Shown here: piece after piece, positions 22,911 through 39,093 of the stretch
Position numbering within the stretch: position 1 is the first letter of the stretch
How the letters are laid out: each line of letters starts with the position of its first letter
DNA from: Tribonema minus
Lineage: Eukaryota > Sar > Xanthophyceae > Tribonematales > Tribonemataceae
NCBI GenBank assembly: GCA_017506865.1
Contig: JAFCMP010000082.1
Location: 1-64,000 of the forward strand
Length of the DNA stretch: 64,000 nucleotides
Reading direction: 5' to 3'
The notes under the pieces: model-generated
What the model was told of the DNA's origin: nothing
Database searches by the model: none
The model's input: the letters and a program-made list of their open reading frames with translations, nothing else
Translations under genes and position numbers: made by a program

Positions 22911-24736
22911 CGACTAAGTGAGTGCTGCTTGCGGTAAACCATCGCCTGCGGGGGCAGGCACGATGGCCGACGTCATGCGGCACCTACAGGCGGTCTTGGT
23001 CGGAGCGCCGACTTCATGCGACAGCGCCCCAAGACAGGGCTGCAGCACGAGCTGCCGCGTGTGCCACACCGTGAGCGCCGGGTTACTACGCGCACATGCC
23101 GGGCCGGTGCTTGGGCGGACACGTCCTGTGCACTGCGCTATGCAGCAGCGCTCTGCAGCTCATGCGGCCGCGCGCATACAGGCGTCGTCCACACACAGAG
23201 GCGCCGGGTGCGTGTCTGCATTGGGATTTATGCAGTCAGCAGCGCTCAGCGCTGACAGGTTCGCGCGCCTCTCTTGCGGCGAGCAGCCACCGCCCCCGCG
23301 GGAGCAACTGCTGTGTCAAGCCCGCTCGGCCGTGTCGCGAACGTGTACGCTACATCCCCCCCCCCTTAATGATGCAACCGCCATGCACGGCACTGGCCCG
23401 AGGCGCCGTAAAGCGAATGCGGCAGGCGCAACTCTGCGCCGTCCTCCTGCGCACGCGCTGCGCGCACGCAACAAAGTAGAGGGATGGGGCGTGTGCGCCG
23501 CCGGCTCCCCTCGAGCGAACGCGGCGGCACGAAGTCGGATGCTGGCAGAGCCTTGTACATGAGGGGTTGGGAAGCGGATGGGCACAGGGTGTGATCACAT
23601 ACAAGCACTGAGACTTCTGCGCGCTCGAATGGCGCAAATGCACGCACATCGTACCGCTGTGCAACAGTTATCCTTCCGAATGCTTTGTTTGCTGCCTTGT
23701 ATGTATGCACAGAAATGCTCGTTGTGCATCGTTGCTTTGCCTAGTCGAAATCGTACCATCAAAAGCAGCGCCGAGTGCAGATGCTGTCAGGGGTTTCTCT
23801 GGACGGAGAGAGATCAGGCATTTGGGCATGTCGCATGCAGCATGATAATTATCAGCAGCGCTAACATACATTGGGCATAAAAAAGTCTATGGATGAAATA
23901 AATCTATCAATATAGTCTACATACCATGCACCTCATAATTTCAAAAAGTGAACACTGCACACAAGGGCAGGTTTGCGACATCATCAGCACATGTTTATGC
24001 AACAAATATGCAACAAGGAGACCGTGTCACATGGCATCAGGCAATGGGTCTGCTTGTCTCATTTACAAAGGGTCTCAAAGCCACGCTGCTGCTACCAGGT
24101 GCTGGCAGTGGCGCCTGCTTTCCCTCGTATGCCAGTGGTCAACCAGAGACTCACGGGATGCACCCGTGGCAGTGCACGACCGCCGTTGAACCCAAATGCG
24201 GCAGGACCGCTACCTGGAGTTCTCTCCACGTTGGGCACCAATGCCCAGCGCGGGCGGCACGCCACACTGTTCTGCTGACAGCGCAGACGCCTTGGCACTG
24301 GCACAATGTCACCCATAACTTCATTAGTGGTACAACCACAAAGGTGCTGTGATTGCTGGCGGATATGCAAGCCGGGCGGCGGGCGATCAGAGGGTATGTA
24401 GTGTGGTCTACAGTACGTACCCTCCACAGCCCGATCGAGGGGGCCTCACACTCCCGAGGGGGCTCCCCCCCCCCCCCCCCCCCCCCAACCCCCCTTCAAC
24501 ACCCCTCCTCGGTCTACTTGTGAAGCAAGTAAAGCGAAAGCAGTAAAGCTCACTGCATACTCATGGCGCTCCTCGACTTTCAACAGATTTCGTGCCGCAC
24601 TCCCCGCGCATAATTTTGCCGCCACCGCCTCCGCCACCGTGCGCGTCATTTCGCACCACCAGCTGCGCGCCTCATTCCGCAGCCGCCGCCGCTGCGCTGC
24701 CGCACGTGCGCCCTTCCGCCGCCGCCGCTGTGCGCG
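22911..24736. other. Intergenic region between convergent CPSF1 and acyltransferase genes
   Basis: No supported gene. The composition falls to roughly 50% GC near 23.6-24.0 kb, where an AATAAA lies at about 23898. A C-tract occurs at about 24470-24486. Short open frames here have no recognisable motif. Confidence 0.5.
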
Positions 24737-25358
24737 TCACTTCACCGCCTTCGCCCCCTTCGCCGCCGCTGCCGCCTCGGCGTTCATCGCGTCGAGGTCT
24801 TTCTGCATGGCGGCCTGCGCCCTGTCGCGCAGCGCCGCGGCGTCGAGGCCGTGCGCGTGCGGCGCCACCTCCGTGAGCCGCACGCGGATGGCGCACGGCA
24901 CGCCGCCCATGGCGCTCGCGCGCGGCCAGCACGCGGCGTTGCCCAGCTGCGCGTTTGGGGGGGGGGGGGTGTTAGATGGCGTAAGAAAGTGGGGGTTGGG
25001 TGTTGGGGGTGCGCACGCGCGAGCACACCAGGGCCATGTTAGGTTAGCTTCGCGCGCGGCCAGCACGCGGCGTTGCCCAGCTGCGCGCTGAGGGGGGTCG
25101 GGTACAGTGCAAGCTGTGATTGTCTGAATGTATATTCTTTGCTGTGTGCCTGTTGCGCACGCACAAGTGATTCAGAGCACGCGGCGCTGCCCGGCTGCGC
25201 GTTGGAGGGGGGGGGGGCGGGGGATGTGTCAGATGGCGTGAGAAAGTGGCGGGTGGGTGTTTGAGGGGTGCGCACGCGCAAGCACACCAGGGCTACTTTA
25301 GGTTAGCTTCGGGCGCGGCCAGCACGCGGCGTTGCCCAGCTGCGCGTTTGGGGCGTGT

Positions 25359-25389
<31 letters not shown>

Positions 25390-27111
25390 CAGTGCGGGGT
25401 ACTGCATGGTGCTCGTTTTTGCTAGGCGCCTGTCGCGCGTGCACCAGTGCTTCAGGGCCAGAGCAAGTGGAGAGTGAAAGAGGCTGTGCGTTGGGGAGGG
25501 GGAGGGGGGGACGAGGTGGTTGTGTAGAGGGCATGAGAAAGGGGGACTGAGTGATTGGGGACACACCACTGGCTTCATATTTGCACACCCTATCGCTCGC
25601 CTCGCTCTGCGCACGTCAAGCGCACGCACATGGTGACTCACGCAGCGAGTCAGAGTCGCGCACCTGAGTCATCGTCGCGACCGCCATGCCCTCGTCCGCC
25701 GCGATCGCGAGCGAGCTGTTGCGGAACGGCAGCAGCGTGTCGGGCGAGCGGTTCACGCGCCCCTCGGGGAAGATGCTCAGGCAGCCGCCCCGCGCGACGT
25801 GCGCGCGCACGAGCTCCATCACCCCCGCCATAATCATCTGCGGCCGCGGAACCAAGTTGAATAATTGAGTACCCAAGTGAGTGATTGTGAAAGGGTCAGA
25901 GATAGTAGAGCAGACGTGACAGCGCACACGCTCTCCGCTGCTTCCGCCGGTGTCAACTGCGGTCATGCAGGGATTGGAAGATGGACTCGCGACGTGCGCG
26001 CGCACGAGCTCCAGCACCCCCGCCGGTATCATCTGCGGCCGCGACAGCGCGATCAGGAAGCGAGTGATTGAGTGAAGCGAGTGAGTGAGTGAGTACAGCA
26101 GGCGCGCACGCGCTCCGTCGCCCCTGCCGGTATCATTTGCGCGCAGCCACGGGGGGGGGATGCGAGATGGCCGTGCGGGATGCGAGAGTGAGTCAAGGAG
26201 TGAGTAGATTGGTGAGCGAGTCAGCCATGTGCGCGCACATTACACCCATCCGCCCTGCCATGGCCATCTGTGGCCTTGGGGAGGGCTGCGAGATGAAAAT
26301 ACCACCGAGCCTTCGCACAGCTACATGACTACGGTCACCGGCGCCGAGCGTCCGTGCGAGGTTTGGCGACAGCGGCCAAAGCTGCGACTTGACAGGTGAT
26401 GCATGCACACATGAGCCATGCTCAAGAGGCAGCACATGGCAGCTTTGACGCAGTACGCCCTACCTTCTGATGTTCGTCGCTGCAACCGGCGGTCCTGGCT
26501 CTGCAATGAAACAGGCATTCCGTTCACAAGTGCCCACGTGCCACCACCGAGGATGCAAGAACCAAGGTTGAATGCATTCAAGCTACGATCAGTGTACAAC
26601 TAGTGAAATTATGCATATATTGATCACATCATTGTCTTTCACCATTCGTAGTCACCTTGTCTACGCTGAACTCCTCCTCCCTGGGCGTGAGGAAGTGAAC
26701 TGGAAAGTGCCCAGCGCAGGCGCTGATCCCCCCCAGCAGCGGCAGCTCCAGCAGCTCCTTCTTCATCAGCGTCCTGTATCTATACAGCACGTCGCCTGGG
26801 ACGCAGGCCACGAACAGGACCGAATCCATGAAACTGGTGTGGTTCAAGGCCACGAAGACCCTGTCTCTGCCCAGTATTCGTCTCCACTCCTCAGCGGGAG
26901 GCACCTTTAATCGTATCCACGGACATGGCAGCATTATCATGTAGCGGAACGTGTAGTGGCACAGTGTGCACACACGGGCCTCTTTCTGCTGCAAGGTTCC
27001 AGGCACGATGTACCGCAGGACCATGCATCCCGCCCACGTGAGAATAAAGCACACCAGGGTGCAGGTGCCGAACCAGAACTTGCACACCGTGTGCAGCACG
27101 GGAGTGCCCAT
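24737..27111 (-). CDS. 1-acyl-sn-glycerol-3-phosphate acyltransferase (PlsC/AGPAT family)
   Basis: Predicted to acylate lysophosphatidic acid to phosphatidic acid in glycerolipid synthesis, at a membrane. Inferred exons on the minus strand: 27111-26656, 25837-25664, 24946-24737 (stop), all joining in phase 0 to about 279 aa, normal for a short PlsC protein. A hydrophobic segment near residues 14-36 is a likely membrane anchor. Motif I, NHTSFMD (residues 90-96), has the catalytic His and Asp. FPEGR (175-179) is the motif III-type substrate-binding block. The C-terminus is Ala/Lys-rich. The start codon is the first ATG ahead of the anchor; a short upstream exon cannot be excluded. Introns 1 and 2 hold degenerate copies of the exon 2 and exon 3 acceptor edges. 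Confidence 0.87.
25045..25360 (-). repeat. Copies of acyltransferase exon 3 acceptor edge
   Basis: The exon 3 start (plus-strand form CAGCACGCGGCGTTGCCCAG then CTGCGCG) at 24928-24953 is repeated at about 25058-25086, 25176-25203 and 25319-25348, each followed by a G-rich tract and a shared AAGTG.GGGTTGGGTGTT-type intron segment. Period is roughly 120-145 bp. Each copy retains AG plus the first codons LGNAACW. Confidence 0.85.
25975..26280 (-). repeat. Copies of acyltransferase exon 2 acceptor edge
   Basis: The exon 2 start, encoding QMIMAGVMELVRAHVA (25785-25840), is repeated at about 25985-26045 (QMIPAGVLELVRAHVA). More degenerate copies lie near 26100-26140 and 26222-26275 (MAMAGRMGVMCAHMA). 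GTGAGTGAG-like repeats lie between them. This is the same exon-edge duplication pattern as at the other genes. Confidence 0.8.
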
Positions 27112-28065
27112 AGCAGGCAGAGAAAGGCGTCTCGCTATCTGGCCATGTCCAAAAAGTGGTCCCCACCTTCAACTCGTCCTGAACTTCAACTTCATCTTGA
27201 AAATATCGATGTTCGAAGGTGAACCTCAGTTGATCAACAACATGTTTTGTGAACTGCACATTACAGACTACATGACATGAGATTACAGACAGTAATGTGA
27301 AATCGATGCATTCCGTGCAGGCCGTGTTGGGCAGCGACAAGAGGGCACTTGCAACCGCCTCACACGCACTGCTGTTTTGACAATGTTTGCATCAGACACA
27401 AACACCAGGCACCGCAAGGCATGCATTCAACCAACTCGCATGCGATGCCAGCAGCAGGCACAAATGACACACCTGACGCGTGTTGCAGTAGGCACACGCG
27501 CATGTTGCGCAGCGTGTCATTTTGGTTGACGCTACCCACTAACGCTGCTGAGCGTTGCCAGCTCAGCCGGAACCCCGTGCCAGCCCGCGTGCTTTGCGGG
27601 GGCGCATTGAGCCCCGGGCGGCCGGCTCTCACTTCAAACTTGCGCAAAAAACCTTCGAATCCGCTATACAGATACCCGTGCGCGCCAACCCGCTCCCCCT
27701 TTCTCCGCCATTGCCTCAAGCCACCGCTGCGAAACCCCCGTGAATTGCCCCTCCCCCCCCCCACCCCCCCACACTCCCGCGTCCATGGCACAACAGTTAC
27801 ACCTCTGGCCTCCGCCGCCGCCTCCGCCTCCACACCCCGGCGTTCCCTCCATAGCGCTGGCACAGCAGCACTGTTCAGCATCAATCACCACTGCTGTCGC
27901 AAGCTTCAGCAGCAGCGCTCATACAGCCCCCCCCCCCCCACGTGCTCAGCAGCTTCCCATGCAGCAGCAATCCGTGCATGCCACCCATGACCACCACCGC
28001 TGCCGCTGCCGCGCCGCCGACTTCGCTGCCACCGGCAGCAGCGCTCCACGAGGCCGTGGCAGCGC
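27112..28065. other. Intergenic region between acyltransferase start and SDHB stop
   Basis: Contains the acyltransferase promoter and the SDHB 3' end. Poly-C/CT-rich stretches occur at 27746-27780 and 27926-27940. No gene is supported. Confidence 0.5.
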
Positions 28066-33207
<5,142 letters not shown>

Positions 33208-33387
33208 CTTTTAGTCCACACCTTTGAAAAGATCTGCTCCCAGCGGAAATAGCTGAGCGAGGGACTCGTTCACCAGCCCAGAGACTCGCTTGAAGTTCTT
33301 GAGAAGTTGAGAGAAGCGAAGAAGAGAACCACTGAACGCTTTAGGCATCTGCTGGCGGGCCTGGCGAGAGCGCACGGAGTCTACATT
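33208..33387. promoter_or_regulatory. 180 bp shared region between divergent SDHB and lipoyl-KGD4 genes
   Basis: The two start codons face away from each other at 33207 (-) and 33388 (+). Both products have mitochondrial-type N-termini and serve the TCA cycle, so a bidirectional promoter is likely. No TATA box is evident. GAAG/GAGAAG-rich sequence and one CTTGAAGTTCTTGAG motif lie near 33289. Role inferred from position only. Confidence 0.6.
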
Positions 33388-36300
33388 ATGTCTGGTGCGT
33401 TGAGAGGCGCTGCAGCAAGGGCTGCTGCCAGACTCGGCGGCAGACCACTTCTGCGACAAGCACAGCAGCAAATGGGGGGTTGGCAGCGGGCCTGTGCTTT
33501 GCATTGGGTGAGAATAATAACTATACAAATGTGCCTTGTATCACATGCGGGAGAATCACAAAACTGTTTGCGCGAAGTTCAGCACTAGGCTGTGCATTAG
33601 CTGGTCTCTGTAAGCTGTTCTCAAATCTCCTGGGATCCTGTTTTGGCAGAGTTGCAGTTGAAAACTGTGGCCTTTATGCCATGTCTCTGCAGGATGTCGT
33701 GGACACCGCGACGAGCCGAAGACGATGGGCACCACAGCAGCAGCGCAGCATGGGCGCCTTTGCACGGTCGGCCGCTGCCCTTGATACAGTGATGCCATTA
33801 CCAGGCCTGGGCGACAGTATTTCTGAAGGTGAGTGAGCTCAACGATTGCAATACCTAAACCATGAGCACCAATATTTGCTGCCACATTGAGCGGTGGCAC
33901 CTGGAGCTTGCAGAGGCGGCCGTGATGTTTACGTCAGTTGCGTTGACGACTCAAGCACGGAATCGAAGCGCTGTGAAAATTGCGCATAGCGCTGCCAGCA
34001 TCAGCGATCGAGTAAACACCCCCAGTCTGCATTGCGTAAACGCAATGCAAGCAAGTGGCGTGGTGCACAATCAAGAGATGCTGGCACCTCAATGCCGACT
34101 TCGTGTCGAAAAATAGATGCGACGGCGCTGCCCACGCACGAACGCATCCACAACCTCATTTCACTCTCAGCAGGTATCCACTCGCCGCGTGCCGCGTGAC
34201 ACACAATCCTGCACGGCGTCGACGCCTGCACTTCCATCACCACCATCTCAGCCGCCACACGCGCGGCGCGCCGCAACCCCCCCCCCCCCCCCCCCCGGAC
34301 CCCCCTTTCCCCCCTCACGCCCCGCCGCCGCAGGCACCGTCGTGCAGTGGCTCAAGAGCGTCGGCGACCTCGTCGCCGTGGACGACGTCGTCGCTGTCGT
34401 CGAGACGGACAAGGTCAGCGTGGAGATCCGCTCCCCGCACCGCGGCGTCATCACCAAGCTGCACGCCGCGGTCGACGACCAGGTCCAGGTCGGCGCGCCG
34501 CTGTGCACGCTCGACGAGGCCGCGGCGCCCAAGGCGGAGGCGCCGCCGCCACCGCAGCGCACGCCGCCGCCGCGGCCCGAGGACGACGCCACGTGAGTGC
34601 GCGGCAGTGCTCGGGGGTGGTGGTGTGTGTGTGTGTGTGTATTGTGCGCGGATGCGCGCTTGCACAGAGCTGAAGCAGAGGAGGCGCCGCCGCAGCGCCG
34701 CCTAGGCCCGAGGACGACGCCACGGGAGTGCGCGGCAGCGCTCAGGGGTGGTGAGGCGTGTGTGTTTATTGTGCGCGGATGCGCGCTTGCGTGACGGCGG
34801 GGCGGAGGAGGCGCCGCCGCAGCGCACGCCGCCGCCCGAGCCGGAGAACGCTGCCGCTGAGTGCGGCAGCGCTCCCCCGCCTTGTGAGGGCAATGCATCG
34901 GACAAGTATGTAGGTGTGCACGTTGCTCGCGTTGGACGCGCCAGCGGGTGCGCGCTGCAGGTGGTATCCATGTGTGCACCTGCGCAGGCAGGATACCCTG
35001 TCTTGAGGGCGCGGGGGCAGGGCCCCGGACGCAGCGCACGTTCTGAGACCTCAGGCACTCAGGCGACTATGCGAGGTGCCGTGCGTGGCGGGGACACTGT
35101 CGCCGCCACCGCCGACCGTGCGCGCAGGACGGGGTGCCGCACAACTGCAGCAGCGCTCCGCAGAGGGCACAATTGGGACAGACGCGCAGCTCACGATGCG
35201 GCGTCTCCTGAGATGATTGCTGTCCAGGGCAGAGGCGTCGCAACAGCCGCTGCTGCGCTGGGGGGGGGGGGGGGGGGGGTGCCGCGTGACCTCGCCTCGT
35301 CTGCTGTGCACTGAAACACACACACTGACTTAAACACTAACTTCAGCGATAAATTCAACATGACGCTTCTCCTCGCGCAGGCTCGCCGCGCACATCTCGG
35401 GCGCGGTGCTGGAGGAGCAGCCGCGCAGGCACGTGCCGCTCATCAAGTTTGTCGGCAAGCGGTCCAAAGAGAAGGTGAGCGGTCTGGTGCTTGTTACATG
35501 CTCCCTATGATGCATCGCCAATGTGATTTGGCGTCCAGTTGCAGGTGACCATCAGTCGCAGACCGCTGCTTGTTACATGCTCCCTATGATGCATCGCCAA
35601 TGTGATTTGGCGTCCAGTTGCAGGTGACCATCAGTCGTGCGTGACGCCTACAATAAAGTTGTGACGCCAATGTTGAAGCCGAAATGATGCCAGCGTTATC
35701 GTGGTGGTCAACGCCGTTCTGGTGAGCTGTCTGTTGTCAGATCAGCACACTGAAGCAAAGTGCTGCTGCTGGAGGTCGTGTACCCATGTTGTCAAAGGGG
35801 CACAAAGTTTCCACTCGCTTTGGTGGTTTTGACGTCGACCGCCTGTGTATCTCCAGTGTGATTGTCGACCCGGGACACTCTCGACTCAAGCATGTACGTC
35901 CGCCGCCGCTGTGCCTCTGCGCCGCGCGCAGCAAGAGGCGCCGGAGGCGTTGCCCGCGGAGGCTCGCCCCGCACTTGAAGTTACTCTGCTGTTGCAACAC
36001 AGTTTTCATCAGACGCCGCAGTGACACTCCCTCGCTTTAAGTGTGCGCTCACGCGCCACCACCACCGCCGCCGCCGTGCCCCCGCGCCGCGCGCAGCAAG
36101 AGGCGCCAGAGGCGTCGCCTGCGCATGCGCGCCCAACACTTGAAGTTTCCATGTCCTCACACTTGAAGTTCTCCATGAACCCGCATGACCACATCAGCGC
36201 GTCCTCACCCTGCATCGCCGCGTTGCATCCCTGTGCCGCCGCGCGCAGCAAGAGGCGCCGGAGGCGTCGCCCGCGGAGGCGCGCCCCGCCGCCGTCGCCG

Positions 36301-36500
36301 CCGCCGCCGCCTCCAAGCCCGCGCTGCGCGGCACCAGCGGCGTGCGCGTCGTCCCCGGCGCGCTCGACTTTGAGCAGATCGTCGGCGGCGCGCTGGTGGG
36401 GCGCCCCGCGCTGTCGCAGGAGGAGATGGACGCCGTGGAGTCGGGCGGCGCGTCCGTCGCGCCGCGCGGCACCGTGCGCGACGTGTGGATGTCCGCTTAG
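33388..36500 (+). CDS. Lipoyl domain fused to a KGD4/MRPS36-like adaptor, mitochondrial
   Basis: Exons 33388-33507, 33693-33828, 34334-34592, 35381-35474, 36249-36500 (TAG) join in consistent phase to about 286 aa. Residues 1-65 are Ala/Arg/Gln-rich, like a mitochondrial presequence. Residues 74-158 form a lipoyl domain of 2-oxoglutarate dehydrogenase E2 type: GLGDSISEGTVVQWLK, then ETDKVSVEIRSP, with predicted lipoyl Lys111. After an Ala/Pro linker comes HVPLIKFVGKRSK (189-201), and near the C-terminus RPALSQEEMDAVESGGA (255-271). These match the two conserved parts of KGD4/MRPS36/Ymr31, the small subunit that links E3 to the 2-oxoglutarate dehydrogenase core. No E2 catalytic domain (HHxxxDG) is present before the stop. 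Likely a lipoylated adaptor of this complex (inference). Exons 3-5 have edge copies in the adjoining introns. Confidence 0.82.
34690..34880 (+). repeat. Copies of lipoyl-KGD4 exon 3 end
   Basis: GAGGCGCCGCCGCAGCGC...CGAGGACGACGCCACG, the end of exon 3 (34540-34597), is repeated at about 34678-34730 and 34805-34865, together with the following GTGAGTGCGCGGCAG and GTGTGTG...TTGTGCGCGGATGCGCG intron sequence. The period is about 120-130 bp. The donor is altered in the copies (CGGGAGTG, CTGAGTG). Confidence 0.82.
35489..35637 (+). repeat. Near-perfect 69 bp direct repeat in an intron
   Basis: TTGTTACATGCTCCCTATGA and the following sequence through CAGTTGCAGGTGACCATCAG occurs twice with a period of 79 bp, and I saw no mismatches. 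This is the youngest duplication noticed in the window. It begins about 15 bp after the exon 4 donor. Confidence 0.88.
35920..36140 (+). repeat. Two copies of lipoyl-KGD4 exon 5 acceptor edge
   Basis: GCGCGCAGCAAGAGGCGCC and the next ~30 bp, the true exon 5 edge at 36241, also occur at about 35926 and 36090, preceded in each by a similar CCGCCGCTGTGCC/CCGCCGTGCCCC stretch. Two decoy acceptors with the same first codons (QEAPEA) precede the real one. Confidence 0.87.
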
Positions 36501-37499
36501 GCGTAGGCGCGGGCGTGCGTAGAGAGGAGGGGGGCGTTTGATTTTGGCGCGTGCGCAGAGGGCGTGGGCGCGCGTGCTCAGAGAGGGGGGGGGGGGCGGG
36601 GGGCCGATTTTGGGGGCGTGGGCAGAGGTGCTGGTGGAGGGAATGGGAGGGGAAGGGCGAGCACTGACATCGTTGACAGTGGCTGCGCCTTTGTCGCGAT
36701 GCGCAGTTGGCCGCGCGCGCGCAGCGTCTGCGCAGGGCGTGTGCCATACCGCAGTCCCTGCGCTGCGGAGCTGGGCGGGGGATGCCGACGGCAGCGCAGT
36801 GGATCTTCAGGTTCCAATGCCGCTGGGCTGGTGCTGCCAGATGCGTTGTGACCCCCCCCCCCCACTTTCCCCTTCTGTACGCTGCGTCTGGTGGCACACG
36901 GCAAAGGGCGCCTGCTCGTCAGCAAAGTGCGCTGCTGGGCTTCTGTTCGTGAGGCGCAGCGGCGCAGGGCATTGGCATGGATCAAGGGGTATGTATAGCG
37001 ACCGGTAGGGGGGTCGGTTTTGGGGGGGGGTGCGCAACAGTGTCTTTATCAGCCCCTGAGGGCGACGGCATTCATGGACTCTAGTTTTGTTTTTGTTCTC
37101 CTTCAATGGCGCTGCGTCATCGTTTTTCTGGTTGTCTGTTCGGTCCTTGCTTGACGTGCGTTTGGTGCGCATTGATGGCCGGTGAACTGCGCATGCGGCA
37201 ATCATCATGTATCGATGTATGACCCGGCCTCATTCTTCACATCACCTGCCAAGTCGCGCTGGGACAATGGCTCTCAGTCAGCGCTGTCGCCGAGGTGTGT
37301 GGGCTGCGGCGCATCATACAGCTGAGCACTGTGTCGTGATGGACCGACTCAGTGCTCAACCACGCTGACTTGGAAATGTAACCGGCCACGAGGCTCGTTT
37401 GTGCTCTTGTAGAAGCACTCGTGGTCCTTGATACCCACAGAGTGATGGCCTTGGTCAATAGTCTTGTCTCAAATGCGCGACATGCAACCTGAGTGATCA

Positions 37500-37712
37500 C
37501 GCGCTTGGCTGACCGCTTGCGCTTCAGAAGAGTGCATTGAAATTCTATTCTTAGTGTCCTCGCTTCGATTTTGAAAAAGCCCAGATGGTACATGTCCAGC
37601 TTGCTACCAGAGTCCGCACATGTGTCATGCAGAAAATTGTAAGCGTCTCAATGCGCATTGATGCTCACTTGTGGCAACTTCGCCAAACGGCATCTCCCCC
37701 CCCCCCCCCCAG
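37500..37712 (-). repeat. G-tract-headed dispersed repeat, copy 1
   Basis: Read on the minus strand: a G run, then AGATGCCGTTTGGCGA, AATGCGCATTGAGACGCTTA, ACATGT, and GACATGTACCATCTGGGC followed by TTTTTC. The same order of blocks is found at 60.82-61.0 kb on the plus strand and, more diverged, at 38.34-38.55 kb on the minus strand. Confidence 0.65.
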
Positions 37713-38339
37713 GGCCTTGTCCATCTGACCCCCTCTGGACTCCGCCATGTACGTCAAGAGTGCTGCCGACAGAGCTGAGCGTATGCGCGCCATGTACTTA
37801 TGATCTTGTATTTATAGCAGCCCCAAGGTGGGCTTGATGCGTTGGATAAGAATGCAAAAAACTAAAATCGGACGGGCCCTTAGAGCCCTGCGTTGCAGGC
37901 TTGTACTAGACTCATGGGGGGCAGACACAGCGGCACCCAGTCTGAGCCACACCTATCGTAGCCGATGTCTCCATCTCTTGAGCGAAAACGCCGGAGGACC
38001 GCGGTTATGCCTCTAGTATACATTTGGGCCAGAGGCGCCCGGTCCTCGATTCCTTGCCTAAGCACGCCGCTGACGTGCCTGGCCGAGGTTCTCTTTCTTG
38101 CGTGTTCAAGCAAACGATCTACAGTGTGCCCTGATGCTATCCGTATCCCCATGTTCCAATATCCCCTGCTGCTGCCCAAAGCCGTATCCTCACCACACGC
38201 GACTCCGCAGCTCCTGCTCACAGCCAGCATCTCCCATCCCCTTGCTGCCTGATGCACCCTCGCCACCATCAGCGCCACCGCGAGTGCTGCCGCACCTCTC
38301 GGTGCTAACGAGCAGCGCGCCATGTACTTCAAAGTAGTC

Positions 38340-38550
38340 TTGGATTTGTGTTTCTGGATAAGCCCCAAGGCCGCAAATTACCCCACATGGTGGATGTCAG
38401 GCTTGCTGCCAGAGTCTACATGGATCTTGACAAGGTGTCTCAGATCAACGATGTCATGGGCAGTGCTGAGTGTGCACGACTCTCAAAGCGCTTTGACAAT
38501 CGATCGCTTCTGATGACATCACCATATGGCATCCCCCCCCCCCCCCCCGC
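38340..38550 (-). repeat. G-tract-headed dispersed repeat, copy 2
   Basis: Minus strand: G run, ATGCCATATGGTGATGTCAT, AGAAGCGATCG, and later GACATCCACCATGTGGGG. It shares ATGCCA.ATGGTGATGTC with the 60.8 kb copy and the block CTGGCAGCAAGCCTGACAT with copy 1 (CTGGTAGCAAGCTGGACAT). Frames are broken, so coding capacity is unclear. Confidence 0.6.
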
Positions 38551-39093
38551 GTGTGCACTCTGTACTGTGCTGATCACACAGAGGCCCCTGTGTGCGCAGC
38601 AAGCAGTCACAGGCACGCAGGTGCTGAAACTGCGCACAGCTGCTTCAGTCCCATGCGCTGAAACGAGATTGTGATGATGAAGCTCAATCGACAGCAGACA
38701 GATGGCGCTCAAGGCACAGCAGTGACCAGCCCACGCACATACATTTGATGCGACACACACACATGGCACTGCGTAATCGACCAAGGCGCAGGAGCCCTCA
38801 GAGGAACGCGTTCGCCACGACGATTTGCGCCAGGTGCCGAAAACGAGCTTGCTGTCTCTGTTCACGGTCTCTGTTCACTGCGGGATTGCCTGTCGCGCCA
38901 TACATGCATGCCTGATTGCGGTAGGTATGCTGACTCCACCCCCCCCCCCCATCCTCCCACGATTTATCTCGCAGACTCGCGCTTATCACGCCAGTGCATG
39001 CTCTCCCCACAAGCTCATAGCGCACCGCCGCCCTCGCTCTAGGCGACCACCGCGCCAGTCCGCGCCGCACACACAAGAGGACGAATCTGCGCC

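Larger units (their letters stand above)
36501..39093. other. Intergenic region between convergent lipoyl-KGD4 and SRSF2-like genes
   Basis: GC-rich at first (to about 36.8 kb), then near 50% GC. It holds two copies of a dispersed repeat headed by a G-tract (listed separately) and minus-strand open stretches without recognisable domains (for example 38368-37880, with the segment RRFRSRDGDIGYDRCGSDW). These look like mobile-element fragments rather than host genes. Confidence 0.5.

Noticed and set aside
34334..36500. Full dihydrolipoamide succinyltransferase (DLST) gene
   Set aside because: The lipoyl domain fits, but no catalytic-domain motif such as HHxxxDG or DFGxxxxD appears in any frame before the stop. 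The C-terminal part matches KGD4 instead.
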